Assembly (NCBI RefSeq): GCF_016918565.1
Contig: NZ_JAFFQD010000009.1
Location: 57,239 to 121,238, forward strand
Direction of reading: 5' to 3'
Source of the DNA: Desulfogranum marinum
GTDB lineage: Bacteria > Desulfobacterota > Desulfobulbia > Desulfobulbales > Desulfobulbaceae
Length of the DNA stretch: 64,000 bases
Positions 27,905-36,017 of this stretch are shown in pieces. Numbering within the stretch: the stretch's first letter is position 1; every line of letters starts with the position of its first letter. A program made the translations under genes and the position numbers. The notes under the pieces are model-generated. The model made no database searches and had not been told where the DNA came from. It was given only the letters and a program-made list of their open reading frames with translations.

Positions 27905-28262
27905 AGTAGCGCTCTCCCTTTGCTAAGTGAATGGTGTGTGTAGCCTGAGAATATGAGATATGGCAAAATTTGGTTAAAACCTGATATTAAACCAACTCAT
28001 TGGAATGACCCAATAAAAAAAATTGCTTACAAGGATAACTGACTGTTTAGAGGCAATTTCAGGTGGCGAGGTGCCGGCCTGAACACGTCAGGTCGTCATT
28101 TATAGATAAAATAATACTAAATATATGCTCAAACGCAATCTAAATATATTTGATTTATATTCATAAGCATTATTTCACCCTATCTCTTTAAATTTACATG
28201 CATTGTGGTATGATACTCTTTACCTTAGAGTAACTAAAGAGGAAAAGGGGTGAAGAGGCAAG
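27905..28262. promoter_or_regulatory. Divergent promoter region pxpA / GntR gene
   Basis: This 358 bp AT-rich region must drive both directions. Two symmetric sites are visible: TTGGTT...AACCAA (27970-27995) near pxpA, and GTATGATAC (28208-28216) 47 bp before the GntR start. Short inverted sites of this size suit a dimeric GntR-family protein. Which one is used is not known. Confidence 0.4.
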
Positions 28263-28934
28263 ATGACCAAACGAAAGTTGTCAAAGGTAGAGATCGCCTA
28301 CGACAAGATTTTTCAACAGATAATGACCACCGAGTTTCAGCCTGGACAGCAACTTGAAGAAAAGTACCTCATGGAAGCCCTTAGTATAGGGCGGACCCCC
28401 ATTCGCGAGGCATTAATGCGTCTGGAGATAAACATGATGGTTGAGTCCAAATCAGGCAAGGGATTCACAGTCAGGCCGGTTACCCTCCAGTCCACCAGGG
28501 CGGTCTTTGAAACATTGGCAATTCTTGAAAAAGGAGTTGCAGACCTGGCAGCAACCAAGGAGATTGAAACTCAACTAGAGAAAATGGCGGTGGCCAACCA
28601 AAATTTAGAAAAAGCAGCCGAAGCATATGACACGTTGGCAATGGTCAAGGAAAACTATAGCTTTCACCTGGCCTACGCTGAGTGTTCCCACAATGAGTAT
28701 CTGATCCATGGTATTACAGCAGTCCAGTGTGAAACCAGGCGGCTGGCCTATCTTTCCTTTGGTAATCGGATTAATGACCGGAAAAGTCTTAGCGAACATT
28801 ACCGGACAGTGATTGACGAACACCAGCAAATTATTGATTTGCTCAAGACCCGCGACATCGAACGGCTTAAGCACATTATTGATCTCCATGCCGAGGCATT
28901 TAAAACCAGAATCGTGGGTTTTCTGGTCGGATAA
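28263..28934 (+). CDS. GntR/FadR-family (FCD) transcription regulator
   Basis: A 223-residue regulator. The N-terminal winged helix (about 8-72) shows the GntR pattern AYDKIFQQIMTTEFQPGQQLEEKYL followed by IGRTPIREALMRLE, the recognition helix. The C-terminal helical domain (about 80-220) is of the FCD type that binds small carboxylates through a metal. The ribosome site GAGG is 5 bp before the ATG. Its place between pxpA and the plus-strand amidase/TRAP genes makes it the likely pathway-specific regulator, sensing an acid such as 5-oxoproline or glutamate (inference). Confidence 0.9.
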   Translation: MTKRKLSKVEIAYDKIFQQIMTTEFQPGQQLEEKYLMEALSIGRTPIREALMRLEINMMVESKSGKGFTVRPVTLQSTRAVFETLAILEKGVADLAATKEIETQLEKMAVANQNLEKAAEAYDTLAMVKENYSFHLAYAECSHNEYLIHGITAVQCETRRLAYLSFGNRINDRKSLSEHYRTVIDEHQQIIDLLKTRDIERLKHIIDLHAEAFKTRIVGFLVG

Positions 28935-29307
28935 AGGATGTAAGTCAAGGAAAGCAATGATACCCCTTTAATCTTTTTTGCATAGCCACCCCTTTCCTTT
29001 ACCATCCGCGATAGAAAGCACTGTAGAAAAAGATAGCTATACTTAGTGGCCGATTTCCAGAATCTGGATAAAGCGGCTCAACTCTTTTAAAGATGGGCGC
29101 AAAGTGCCCAGCAAGCTAGTTTCTTGCTCAAGGCCCTGAGAACGTTAATTTTTTATCGACAAACCGCCGACATTATGCAAACATGTCGACGATATTCTAC
29201 AGAAACTGTTTTTCTGCTTAACCCGAATTTCTCATCCGGGATAATTTAGTGGCCTCCTTTTGGGTCATTTTCTGTCTTATTCACGTCTTAAAACTATGGT
29301 GATGCAT
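28935..29307. other. Intergenic region without a recognisable gene
   Basis: This gap between the GntR gene and the DUF2848 gene shows no coding pattern in any frame. It contains two short hairpins, CGACAT...ATGTCG near 29169-29190 and CCCG...CGGG near 29222-29240, and presumably the promoter for the plus-strand catabolic genes. Confidence 0.5.
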
Positions 29308-30003
29308 ATGTTCACATATGACGCATATATATACTGCAACAGCAGTGAACCCCAAGGTATTACCCTTTATATGGATAGTTGTGTCGCTGCAGGGTATACA
29401 GGTCGCGACCAAGAGAGTGTACAAACGCATATTGATGAGTTAAAAATAATGGGTGTCCCTACCCCCTATGCTACCCCAGCACTGTATTGGATCAGTCCTG
29501 TAAGATTAACAAATGCGGATACCGTGTTGGTTGTTGGTGAGCAAACAAGCCCGGAAGTAGAATTTTTCTTGGCCAAAGATAAAGAAGGCACCCTCTACGT
29601 AACCGTTGCCAGTGATCATACCGATCGTGAGTTGGAAGCAGTATCTGTCGGGAAAGCAAAACAAATCTGCGACAAAGTACTAGGCGATATTTTTTGGAAA
29701 GTAGATGATGTTGCCGAGCATTGGGATCAAATCGAAATCCACTCACAAGTATTCCAAAATGGCGAATGGATCGCCTACCAGGCAGGGACCCTCGGCCAAA
29801 TACTCCATTACACCGAACTGCTCAAATTAATGGCAGAGGATAGTCCAGCAGGGAAACAGCCATCATTGCTGAGCGGCACTATTCCCATCATAGGTGGTGA
29901 GACGATTTTCACCTCTGCCTGTAAAATTTCGATGCGAGATCCTGTACTCAAACGGGAAATAGTTAAAAGCTACCAGGTAACATCGATACCAGACAGGAGT
30001 TAA
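29308..30003 (+). CDS. DUF2848 family protein
   Basis: A 231-residue protein from the ATG at 29308, which has GGTGA at suitable spacing. In-frame starts lie at 29296 and 29260. It matches DUF2848, a family of unknown activity related to the fumarylacetoacetase fold, by VAAGYTGRDQESVQTHIDEL and a PTPYATPALYWISP block near residues 45-70. The family is often found with amidase or transporter genes. Here it precedes a nitrilase-family enzyme (7 bp) and a DUF1445 protein, so a role in a cyclic amide or amino-acid derivative pathway is inferred. Confidence 0.75.
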   Translation: MFTYDAYIYCNSSEPQGITLYMDSCVAAGYTGRDQESVQTHIDELKIMGVPTPYATPALYWISPVRLTNADTVLVVGEQTSPEVEFFLAKDKEGTLYVTVASDHTDRELEAVSVGKAKQICDKVLGDIFWKVDDVAEHWDQIEIHSQVFQNGEWIAYQAGTLGQILHYTELLKLMAEDSPAGKQPSLLSGTIPIIGGETIFTSACKISMRDPVLKREIVKSYQVTSIPDRS

Positions 30004-30010
30004 ACAGCTT

Positions 30011-30790
30011 ATGCAGATTGCGGTAATTCAGCCAATCATTGTCAGTGGGGATATAAAGGCTAACTACTTAAAGATGAGCCAACTGATCGAGCAGGCTGTT
30101 GGCCTTTCCCCAAAACCTGATGTTATAGTGTTACCCGAACTCTGGTCCACCGGGTATGCTTTGCAAGAGCTTGACCATATTGCCAGCGACCAGGGACAGG
30201 AAGAGGCCACTTTTCTAGGTGATCTCGCCCAAAAGCACGACGTCTGGTTTGCCGGTGGATCAGTCGCTGCCAAAACCTCCGAAGGCATAACCAACCGTGC
30301 TCAAATCATTAATCGTCAAGGGCGGATTGAGGCATTTTATGACAAAATCCATCTGGTTCCAATGCTCGACGAGCACCTCTACTTAACTGCCGGTGATAAA
30401 ATTTGTGTGCACGATATCGAGGGGGTCAACTTTGGCTTTTCCATCTGCTATGACATTCGTTTTTGCGAATTTATACGAAAACTTGCACTTGAAGGTGCAC
30501 AGGTTTTAGTTGTTGCTGCCCAGTGGCCCTTGGTAAGGCTTAGTCACTGGCAGGCGCTGCTTAAAGCAAGAGCTATTGAAAACCAATGCTACCTGGTAGC
30601 TGCTAATAATACAGCAATGGGCAATGTACCTTTTGCCGGCCACTCCACTGTAGTAGGCCCTGACGGCAGCACACTTGTCCAATTCGAATTTGTTGAGGGG
30701 GTGCAGCAGGTTGGTATTGATGTGACCAAGGTCGAACAGATAAGAAATGCTGTACCTGTTTTTCAAGACAGACGACCGGATTTGTATTGA
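30011..30790 (+). CDS. Nitrilase-superfamily amidase
   Basis: A 259-residue carbon-nitrogen hydrolase. The catalytic triad is intact: Glu43 (VLPELWSTGY), Lys112 (YDKIHLVPM) and Cys146 (FSICYDIRF). Such enzymes hydrolyse amides, for example omega-amidase acting on alpha-keto acid amides or N-carbamoyl amino acids. Neighbours point to an amino-acid-derived substrate in the glutamate/5-oxoproline family, but this is inference. The gene is 7 bp after the DUF2848 gene and 46 bp before the DUF1445 gene. Cytoplasmic. Confidence 0.9.
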   Translation: MQIAVIQPIIVSGDIKANYLKMSQLIEQAVGLSPKPDVIVLPELWSTGYALQELDHIASDQGQEEATFLGDLAQKHDVWFAGGSVAAKTSEGITNRAQIINRQGRIEAFYDKIHLVPMLDEHLYLTAGDKICVHDIEGVNFGFSICYDIRFCEFIRKLALEGAQVLVVAAQWPLVRLSHWQALLKARAIENQCYLVAANNTAMGNVPFAGHSTVVGPDGSTLVQFEFVEGVQQVGIDVTKVEQIRNAVPVFQDRRPDLY

Positions 30791-30836
30791 GCAAGGTAGT
30801 TGTCTAAAATCTTATACACATTAAGGAGAAAACGTA

Positions 30837-31610
30837 ATGACTCCTGCAGAACTTAGAGCCTTATCTGCTGCCGGCTCATTTGACAAGCCCACCGCAGGCT
30901 ATTGTCCGGGATTTGTGCAAGCAAATCTGGCAGCTTTTCCAGAAAAAGATGCTGCTGATTTTGAAGCTTTCTGCCGTGCAAACCCAAAACCATGTCCCAT
31001 ACTGGAAGTCATTGGTCCAAACAGTTATACGTCTAAGTTTTTAGCTCCGGGAGCGGATATTAGAGATGCTATCCCCCGTTATCAAATCTGGCATGACGGT
31101 GTCTGTACTGAGACCGTCCAATCGCTTCATGCTATAGATACTACTGATTTTGTTTTTTTCCTTTTAGGGTGCAGCTTTTCTTTTGAGGAAGCCCTGGTTG
31201 AAGCTGGGATTTCCTTGCGCCATATTGACCAACAAAAAAATGTGGCCATGTACCGCACTAATATTCCTCTGCAACCTGTGGGACTATTTGACGGCAACAT
31301 GGTAGTTTCCATGCGTCCCATCCCTGCCACTCAGGTCGAGCTAGCCGCCAAAATCACAGGTATGTTTCCTGATGTCCACGGTGCGCCGGTCCACACCGAT
31401 GATCCGCAAGCAATCGGTATCACACAGATTGACCAACCAGATTACGGAGAATTTGTAGAGATCAAGGATAACGAAATTCCTGTCTTCTGGGCTTGCGGGG
31501 TGACACCGCAAAACGTTGTCCGCAAGGCAAAACTGCCATTTGCCATTAGCCATGCCCCCGGATATATGTTTGTCAGTGATATTAAAAATAGTGATTACGC
31601 AGTCAGGTAA
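30837..31610 (+). CDS. DUF1445 protein (D-glutamate cyclase family)
   Basis: A 257-residue member of the DUF1445/YcsI family. The family features are TAGYCPGFVQANLAAFP near residue 20, FCRANPKPCPILEV near 50, FFLLGCSFSFEEAL near 105 and the C-terminal FAISHAPGYMFVSDIK. The vertebrate homologous domain (DGLUCY) converts D-glutamate to 5-oxo-D-proline, so this protein may feed the 5-oxoprolinase encoded divergently by pxpABC. The ribosome site AAGGAG lies 9 bp before the ATG. Bacterial members are often labelled putative hydro-lyase. Confidence 0.85.
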   Translation: MTPAELRALSAAGSFDKPTAGYCPGFVQANLAAFPEKDAADFEAFCRANPKPCPILEVIGPNSYTSKFLAPGADIRDAIPRYQIWHDGVCTETVQSLHAIDTTDFVFFLLGCSFSFEEALVEAGISLRHIDQQKNVAMYRTNIPLQPVGLFDGNMVVSMRPIPATQVELAAKITGMFPDVHGAPVHTDDPQAIGITQIDQPDYGEFVEIKDNEIPVFWACGVTPQNVVRKAKLPFAISHAPGYMFVSDIKNSDYAVR

Positions 31611-31662
31611 GTAGCTTCCTTGCTGTCTCTGTTGCAACCATTAACCAGTTATGGAGGAATGT

Positions 31663-32703
31663 ATGAAGTTTGGGAAAAAAATCGCAGCGATGGTCTGTAT
31701 GGGTTTTATTGTTTCTTGTTCTACAGCTCTGGCCAAGACCGATACGCTGAGAGTTGTCGGTAGCTGGAACAGCTTAACCCTGTATAAAAATTTTGAAAAA
31801 CCTTTTTGGACGGAAACCGTACCTCAAGAAATGGGAATGAAAACCAGCATGACCTCTCTGGGGCAGGTTAAGCTCAAAGGGCCTGCAGTTGTTCGCCAAA
31901 TGGGCATGGGTGTTTTTGATGTTGTCCATACTGTAGCTGATTACATTGTTTCCGATTCCCCGGATCTTGCTGCTCTGGACTTGCCAGGTGTAACCACTGA
32001 CATTGAAACTGCAAAAAAGACCGTGGATGCGTACAGGCCAACGCTGGAAAAGAATCTTGCCCGTGACTTTGATGTCAAACTGCTCAGCGTGGTTCCCTAT
32101 CCTGCCCAGGTTCTTTTTAGTAGGGTACCCATCAAGGGACTTGACGATCTGAAAGGAAAAAAAATCAGGGCATCCGGCTGGACAACCTCAGAATTTGTCA
32201 CTGCCTTAGGCGCCACCGGTGTAACTTTATCTTTTAGTGAAGTGCCTCAGTCTTTGCAACGAGGCGTTGTTGATTGTGCCATTACCGGTTCCTTGTCTGG
32301 TTATTCTGCTGGATGGGGAGAGGTTTCCAAGTATATCTATCCGCTTCCTGTAGGCGGTTGGGACTATGTCATCGGCGTTATGTCCATGACTACCTGGAAC
32401 AAGTTGTCCAAAGAGCAGCAACAGAAATTACAGACCCTGATCACCGAAAAACTCGAGAAACCAGGCTGGGCCGTGACAGCCAAAGAAACACAGGAAGGCG
32501 TTGATTGCCTTACAGGTAAAACATGCCCACATGGTGAGCCACAGCACCTCATAGAAGTTCCTGTGACAGAAGCATCTGTCAGTAGAGTTCAGGAAGTTCT
32601 GGTGAATGCTGTTCTGCCCGCACTGGCGGAAAAAGTCACCCCCGAAACCATGACCACCTGGAACGAGACCATCGGTAAGGTGGTTGGCATTCAGGCGAAG
32701 TAA
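31663..32703 (+). CDS. TRAP transporter solute-binding protein, second system
   Basis: A 346-residue periplasmic protein with a signal peptide (about 1-24, MKFGKKIAAMVCMGFIVSCS). I chose the ATG at 31663 because GGAGG lies 7 bp upstream. DctP-type features are the ligand-binding Arg region LKGKKIRASGWTTSEFVTALG and SEVPQSLQRGVVDCAITG. It is only distantly like the DctP at 24273. An insert with two Cys residues (DCLTGKTCPHG) near residue 290 is unusual. It is followed by DctQ and DctM genes. Substrate unknown; a D-amino acid or 5-oxoacid fits the context. Confidence 0.9.
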   Translation: MKFGKKIAAMVCMGFIVSCSTALAKTDTLRVVGSWNSLTLYKNFEKPFWTETVPQEMGMKTSMTSLGQVKLKGPAVVRQMGMGVFDVVHTVADYIVSDSPDLAALDLPGVTTDIETAKKTVDAYRPTLEKNLARDFDVKLLSVVPYPAQVLFSRVPIKGLDDLKGKKIRASGWTTSEFVTALGATGVTLSFSEVPQSLQRGVVDCAITGSLSGYSAGWGEVSKYIYPLPVGGWDYVIGVMSMTTWNKLSKEQQQKLQTLITEKLEKPGWAVTAKETQEGVDCLTGKTCPHGEPQHLIEVPVTEASVSRVQEVLVNAVLPALAEKVTPETMTTWNETIGKVVGIQAK

Positions 32704-32869
32704 GTTTTTCTCTTTGCAACGGATTCTGCTGTATACATGGCAGAATCCGTTGTCATCAGTCAACGATAAACTCCTTTCTGTATATATACTGTCTGAAAAG
32801 GCAGGGCTATGCAGCTTGAAGAATGATTATCGTCGGAGATCGTACAAGAAAGAATCAAGGAAAGGATTT

Positions 32870-33457
32870 ATGAGCGGCTTACTACACAAAACAGAAAAAA
32901 TTTCTCAGGTGGCAGCGTGGGGATCAGGTTTGCTCCTTTTCCTGGCCGCCATAATGATTGCGGTTGAGGTCATCTTACGCAAAGCTTTTGCCTATTCCAT
33001 AGGCGGAGCTGATGAATTATCAAGCTACGCTCTGGCCATCAGCTGCACCTGGGGATTTAGCTATGCCTTGTTTCGTAAATCCCATATACGGATCGATGTC
33101 TTGTACAGTCGTCTCCCTTCAGCTGGCCGATACATGCTCGATTTGATCGCACATCTCCTCCTCGGAACCTATATTGTTGTTCTTTGCTATTTCGGGTATT
33201 TCGTGGTCAAGACCTCGGTTGTAAAGCATTCCGCCGCCAATACCCCTCTTGCAACGCCCTTATGGATCCCGCAGAGTCTCTGGCTCATTGGTCTGCTGTG
33301 GTTTGGGTTCTGTGTCGCCATGATCCTGGGCGGAACCATTGTACACCGTATGCAAAATAATCATCACAAGGCAAGCAGACTTTCAGGCATTTCCACCCTG
33401 GATGACGAAATTCAGGAAACCGCTGAAATAAGTAAATCTCCAGAGGCGGCCTCATGA
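32870..33457 (+). CDS. TRAP transporter small permease, second system
   Basis: A 195-residue DctQ-type protein with four membrane helices. The family pattern is in AVEVILRKAFAYSIGGADELS and FRKSHIRIDV. I chose the ATG at 32870, preceded by AAGGAAAGG. A longer frame from 32684 would run back into the previous gene and lacks support. The C-terminal 30 residues after the last helix are hydrophilic. The stop overlaps the next start in ATGA. Confidence 0.88.
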   Translation: MSGLLHKTEKISQVAAWGSGLLLFLAAIMIAVEVILRKAFAYSIGGADELSSYALAISCTWGFSYALFRKSHIRIDVLYSRLPSAGRYMLDLIAHLLLGTYIVVLCYFGYFVVKTSVVKHSAANTPLATPLWIPQSLWLIGLLWFGFCVAMILGGTIVHRMQNNHHKASRLSGISTLDDEIQETAEISKSPEAAS

Positions 33458-34740
33458 TTATTACCGTTACGTTGGCAATCCTGCTCGCTTTACTTCTGCT
33501 CAGTGTTCCTGTGGCTGCAGCCCTCATCGCCCTAGGACTTTCTATTGGAACAATTTTCTCAGATTTCCCCCTTTACCGCGCAATCGGTGAAATATCATGG
33601 TCGGCAAGTACTGATTTTCTCCTGCTTTCCATTCCACTGTTTGTGATGCTCGGAGAAATCCTCCTTCGAGCAGGGATTGCGGCAAAAACCTATAATGCGC
33701 TCAATAAATGGTTGTCGTGGTTGCCTGGTGGGCTTTTACAAGCCAATATTGGAACCTCGGCCCTTTTTGCTGCTACTTCCGGTTCTTCTGTAGCCACAGC
33801 CGCAACAATAACCACAGTCGCTCTTCCTCAGGGAAGACTCTATAACTATTCTGAAAAACTTTTTGCCGGGTCCATTGCTGCTGGCGGCACCCTGGGAATT
33901 CTTATTCCGCCATCAATCAACCTTATTGTATATGGCTTTCTTACCAATACCTCTATTCCGCGCCTTTTTCTGGCAGGGATTGTTCCGGGCATTCTCTTAG
34001 CTATACTTTTTATGCTGTGTATTGGAATTGCCTGTTTTTTCAATCCAAAATTGAGCGGCGGTAAGCAGACTGCTACCTGGCAAGAACGGTTTGACAGTTT
34101 AAAAGACCTTATCCCGGTTCTTATTATCTTTGTGGTCGTTATTGGCTCTATCTATGCCGGTCTTGCCACGCCTACAGAATCAGCCGCTCTGGGAGTACTT
34201 GCCTCGCTGTTGCTTGCTTTTAGATACCGAGCAGTGAGTATCGATTTTTTCAAACAGGTCTTTGAGGGGACCATGCGCACGAGTTCCATGATAATGTTGA
34301 TTCTTATTTCAGCAAACTTTCTCAACTTTATCCTGGATTCCATTGGCCTTGCCGAAATGCTCAATGAATTTGTCACGAACCTGGGCGCATCACCGCTCAA
34401 TACGCTTTTGGTTGTTATAGCGCTCTACATAGTTCTTGGTTTTTTTGTTGAAACCTTATCCTTAATGGTCATCACTATTCCCATTGTTGCTCCAATCCTG
34501 GTTAATATGGGCTACGACCCCATCTGGTTTGGCATTCTCCTGATACTCTTGATTGAAATGGCTTTGATCACACCGCCGGTCGGGTTGAACCTCTATGTGG
34601 TTCAAGGGGTTCGACGCACTGGTTCCATCACCGATGTCATGATTGGCGCGGCACCGTTTGTCGTCATGATTGCGGTCATGATTGTGCTGCTCATCATTTT
34701 TCCCGAAATAGCCCTATACTGCACCCAGTTTGTGAATTAA
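33454..34740 (+). CDS. TRAP transporter large permease, second system
   Basis: A 428-residue DctM-type permease with about 12 helices. Recognisable are PLFVMLGEILLRAGIAAKT, the TSGSSVATAATITTV loop, AGGTLGILIPPS and LATPTESAALGV. Translation is coupled to the DctQ gene by a 4-bp overlap. With its binding protein it forms a complete importer located in the same operon as the amidase and DUF1445 genes. Confidence 0.93.
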   Translation: MIITVTLAILLALLLLSVPVAAALIALGLSIGTIFSDFPLYRAIGEISWSASTDFLLLSIPLFVMLGEILLRAGIAAKTYNALNKWLSWLPGGLLQANIGTSALFAATSGSSVATAATITTVALPQGRLYNYSEKLFAGSIAAGGTLGILIPPSINLIVYGFLTNTSIPRLFLAGIVPGILLAILFMLCIGIACFFNPKLSGGKQTATWQERFDSLKDLIPVLIIFVVVIGSIYAGLATPTESAALGVLASLLLAFRYRAVSIDFFKQVFEGTMRTSSMIMLILISANFLNFILDSIGLAEMLNEFVTNLGASPLNTLLVVIALYIVLGFFVETLSLMVITIPIVAPILVNMGYDPIWFGILLILLIEMALITPPVGLNLYVVQGVRRTGSITDVMIGAAPFVVMIAVMIVLLIIFPEIALYCTQFVN

Positions 34741-34770
34741 AGGACCTCACGCTAAGACCGAGTCATATAT

Positions 34771-35319
34771 TTGGATAAAATAATGAAAGAAGATACCCCA
34801 CCTGCTGATACCATCCCCTTTGCGCCGATTGTGTCCTCAGAACACCTTGTATCTCCTGATACTTGGCCGCTAAGTGAATTTGAATATGGTCTGATTACTG
34901 CCCATCACGTTTTTTCCCGGTGGATGATCCGCTGTATGCATGCCGCAGGATATGCCGACTTCAGCCCCTTGGATGTATTAGTTCTCCATAATCTCAACCA
35001 TAGAGGCAGACAGAAGCGTTTGGTTGATATCTGCTTTGTTCTCCATATCGAAGACCAGCATACAGTCAACTATTCCTTGAAAAAACTGATGAAAAACGAC
35101 TTAGTGCAGCGGGAGAAACGCGGTAAAGAAATGCTTTACTGCACCACTGACAAAGGGAAAGAAGCGTGCAATAAATATCGTGATATTCGGGAGCAGTGCC
35201 TCTGTTCAGGATACAGGAGGCTCGGTAGAGAAGAGGCAGAGGTTAGCGAAGCGGCATCCCTGCTTCGTCTCATGTCCGGTCTTTACGACCAGGCATCCAG
35301 GGCAGCATCATTATTATAA
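34771..35319 (+). CDS. MarR-like winged-helix regulator
   Basis: A 182-residue winged-helix protein (170-180 residues depending on the start: TTG at 34771 or ATG at 34783). After a 35-residue leader, the helix FEYGLITAHHVFSRWMIRCM leads to FSPLDVLVLHNLNHRGRQKRLVDICFVLHIEDQHTVNY, which fits a MarR-type HTH, and to the wing KNDLVQREKRGKEMLYCTTDKG. It follows the second TRAP permease by 30 bp, so it probably regulates that transporter in response to its substrate (inference). Confidence 0.8.
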   Translation: MDKIMKEDTPPADTIPFAPIVSSEHLVSPDTWPLSEFEYGLITAHHVFSRWMIRCMHAAGYADFSPLDVLVLHNLNHRGRQKRLVDICFVLHIEDQHTVNYSLKKLMKNDLVQREKRGKEMLYCTTDKGKEACNKYRDIREQCLCSGYRRLGREEAEVSEAASLLRLMSGLYDQASRAASLL

Positions 35320-35357
35320 AAAATACATTTTTTTATGCTCCACAAAAAGGATACAAC

Positions 35358-35400
35358 CAAAAACGTCTCCTCCAATACCATGTATTACAGGAGACGTTTA
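35358..35400 (-). terminator. Rho-independent terminator after flavoprotein gene
   Basis: The arms AAACGTCTCCT and AGGAGACGTTT pair over 11 bp around a 17-nt loop, and on the minus strand are followed by TTTTGG. It lies just past the stop at 35405. It could also stop transcripts from the convergent MarR-like gene. Confidence 0.7.
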
Positions 35401-35404
35401 CTCG

Positions 35405-35890
35405 TTACTCGCTCCCCTTCGAGGTATTTGCTGGAGCCATTTTGCCACTCATGTGTTGGATTTCAATTTTTATAATTTTTGTGGCCTTATCGAGTTTTTC
35501 GATATATTTTTTTCCTTCCTCCATAAAATTTGGCGAATACTTTTCCAGTAACCATTTAAGCGCATTATAACGCTCAGTTTCCTTCACCTCAGACGCGACC
35601 CCAGAAACTACGACACTTTCAAAATTAGTTGAAAATTCGGTAGGTAACACCGCCACATCCCCAACAACACAAAAAGATACTTGAGGGTTGTTAGCAATGT
35701 TATCAAGCTTGTGTCCTACCAAGGCACAATGAAAGTAGATCGCATTCTCCTTAAAAACATAGTTTAGGGGCACGCCGTAGGGTTGCCCATCTTCTCCGAC
35801 AGTTGACACAATGCCGTATTCTGCCTGGGTGAGTAAATCGGCAACACCAACAGAACTCATTTGTTTATCTTGCCTTCTCATATTTTTCAT
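35405..35890 (-). CDS. NimA-like pyridoxamine-phosphate-oxidase-fold flavoprotein
   Basis: A 161-residue protein of the PNPOx-like split-barrel family, close in pattern to NimA (nitroimidazole reductase). Evidence: MRRQDKQ near the N-terminus, EYGIVSTVGEDGQPYGVPLNYVF, IYFHCALVGHKLDNIANNPQVSFCVVG, and ESVVVSGVASEV. It should bind FMN and could reduce nitro or related compounds. It stands alone, with a strong terminator, between the TRAP regulator and the RND efflux operon. Confidence 0.85.
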   Translation of the reverse strand: MKNMRRQDKQMSSVGVADLLTQAEYGIVSTVGEDGQPYGVPLNYVFKENAIYFHCALVGHKLDNIANNPQVSFCVVGDVAVLPTEFSTNFESVVVSGVASEVKETERYNALKWLLEKYSPNFMEEGKKYIEKLDKATKIIKIEIQHMSGKMAPANTSKGSE

Positions 35891-36017
35891 AAAAATCTAT
35901 TCATCTCCCTTATCTTTGCAGAAAAAATAGCCTACACAGCATACGCTTTTAACATTTTGCAATACTGATGGCGTCGTAACTTTTAAACTTAGCCATCCTT
36001 AGTGTGCGATGGACTTT

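Noticed and set aside
27101..27943. 280-codon open frame opposite pxpA
   Set aside because: pxpA is strongly supported by its family motifs; the reverse frame is rich in Cys and His and matches nothing.
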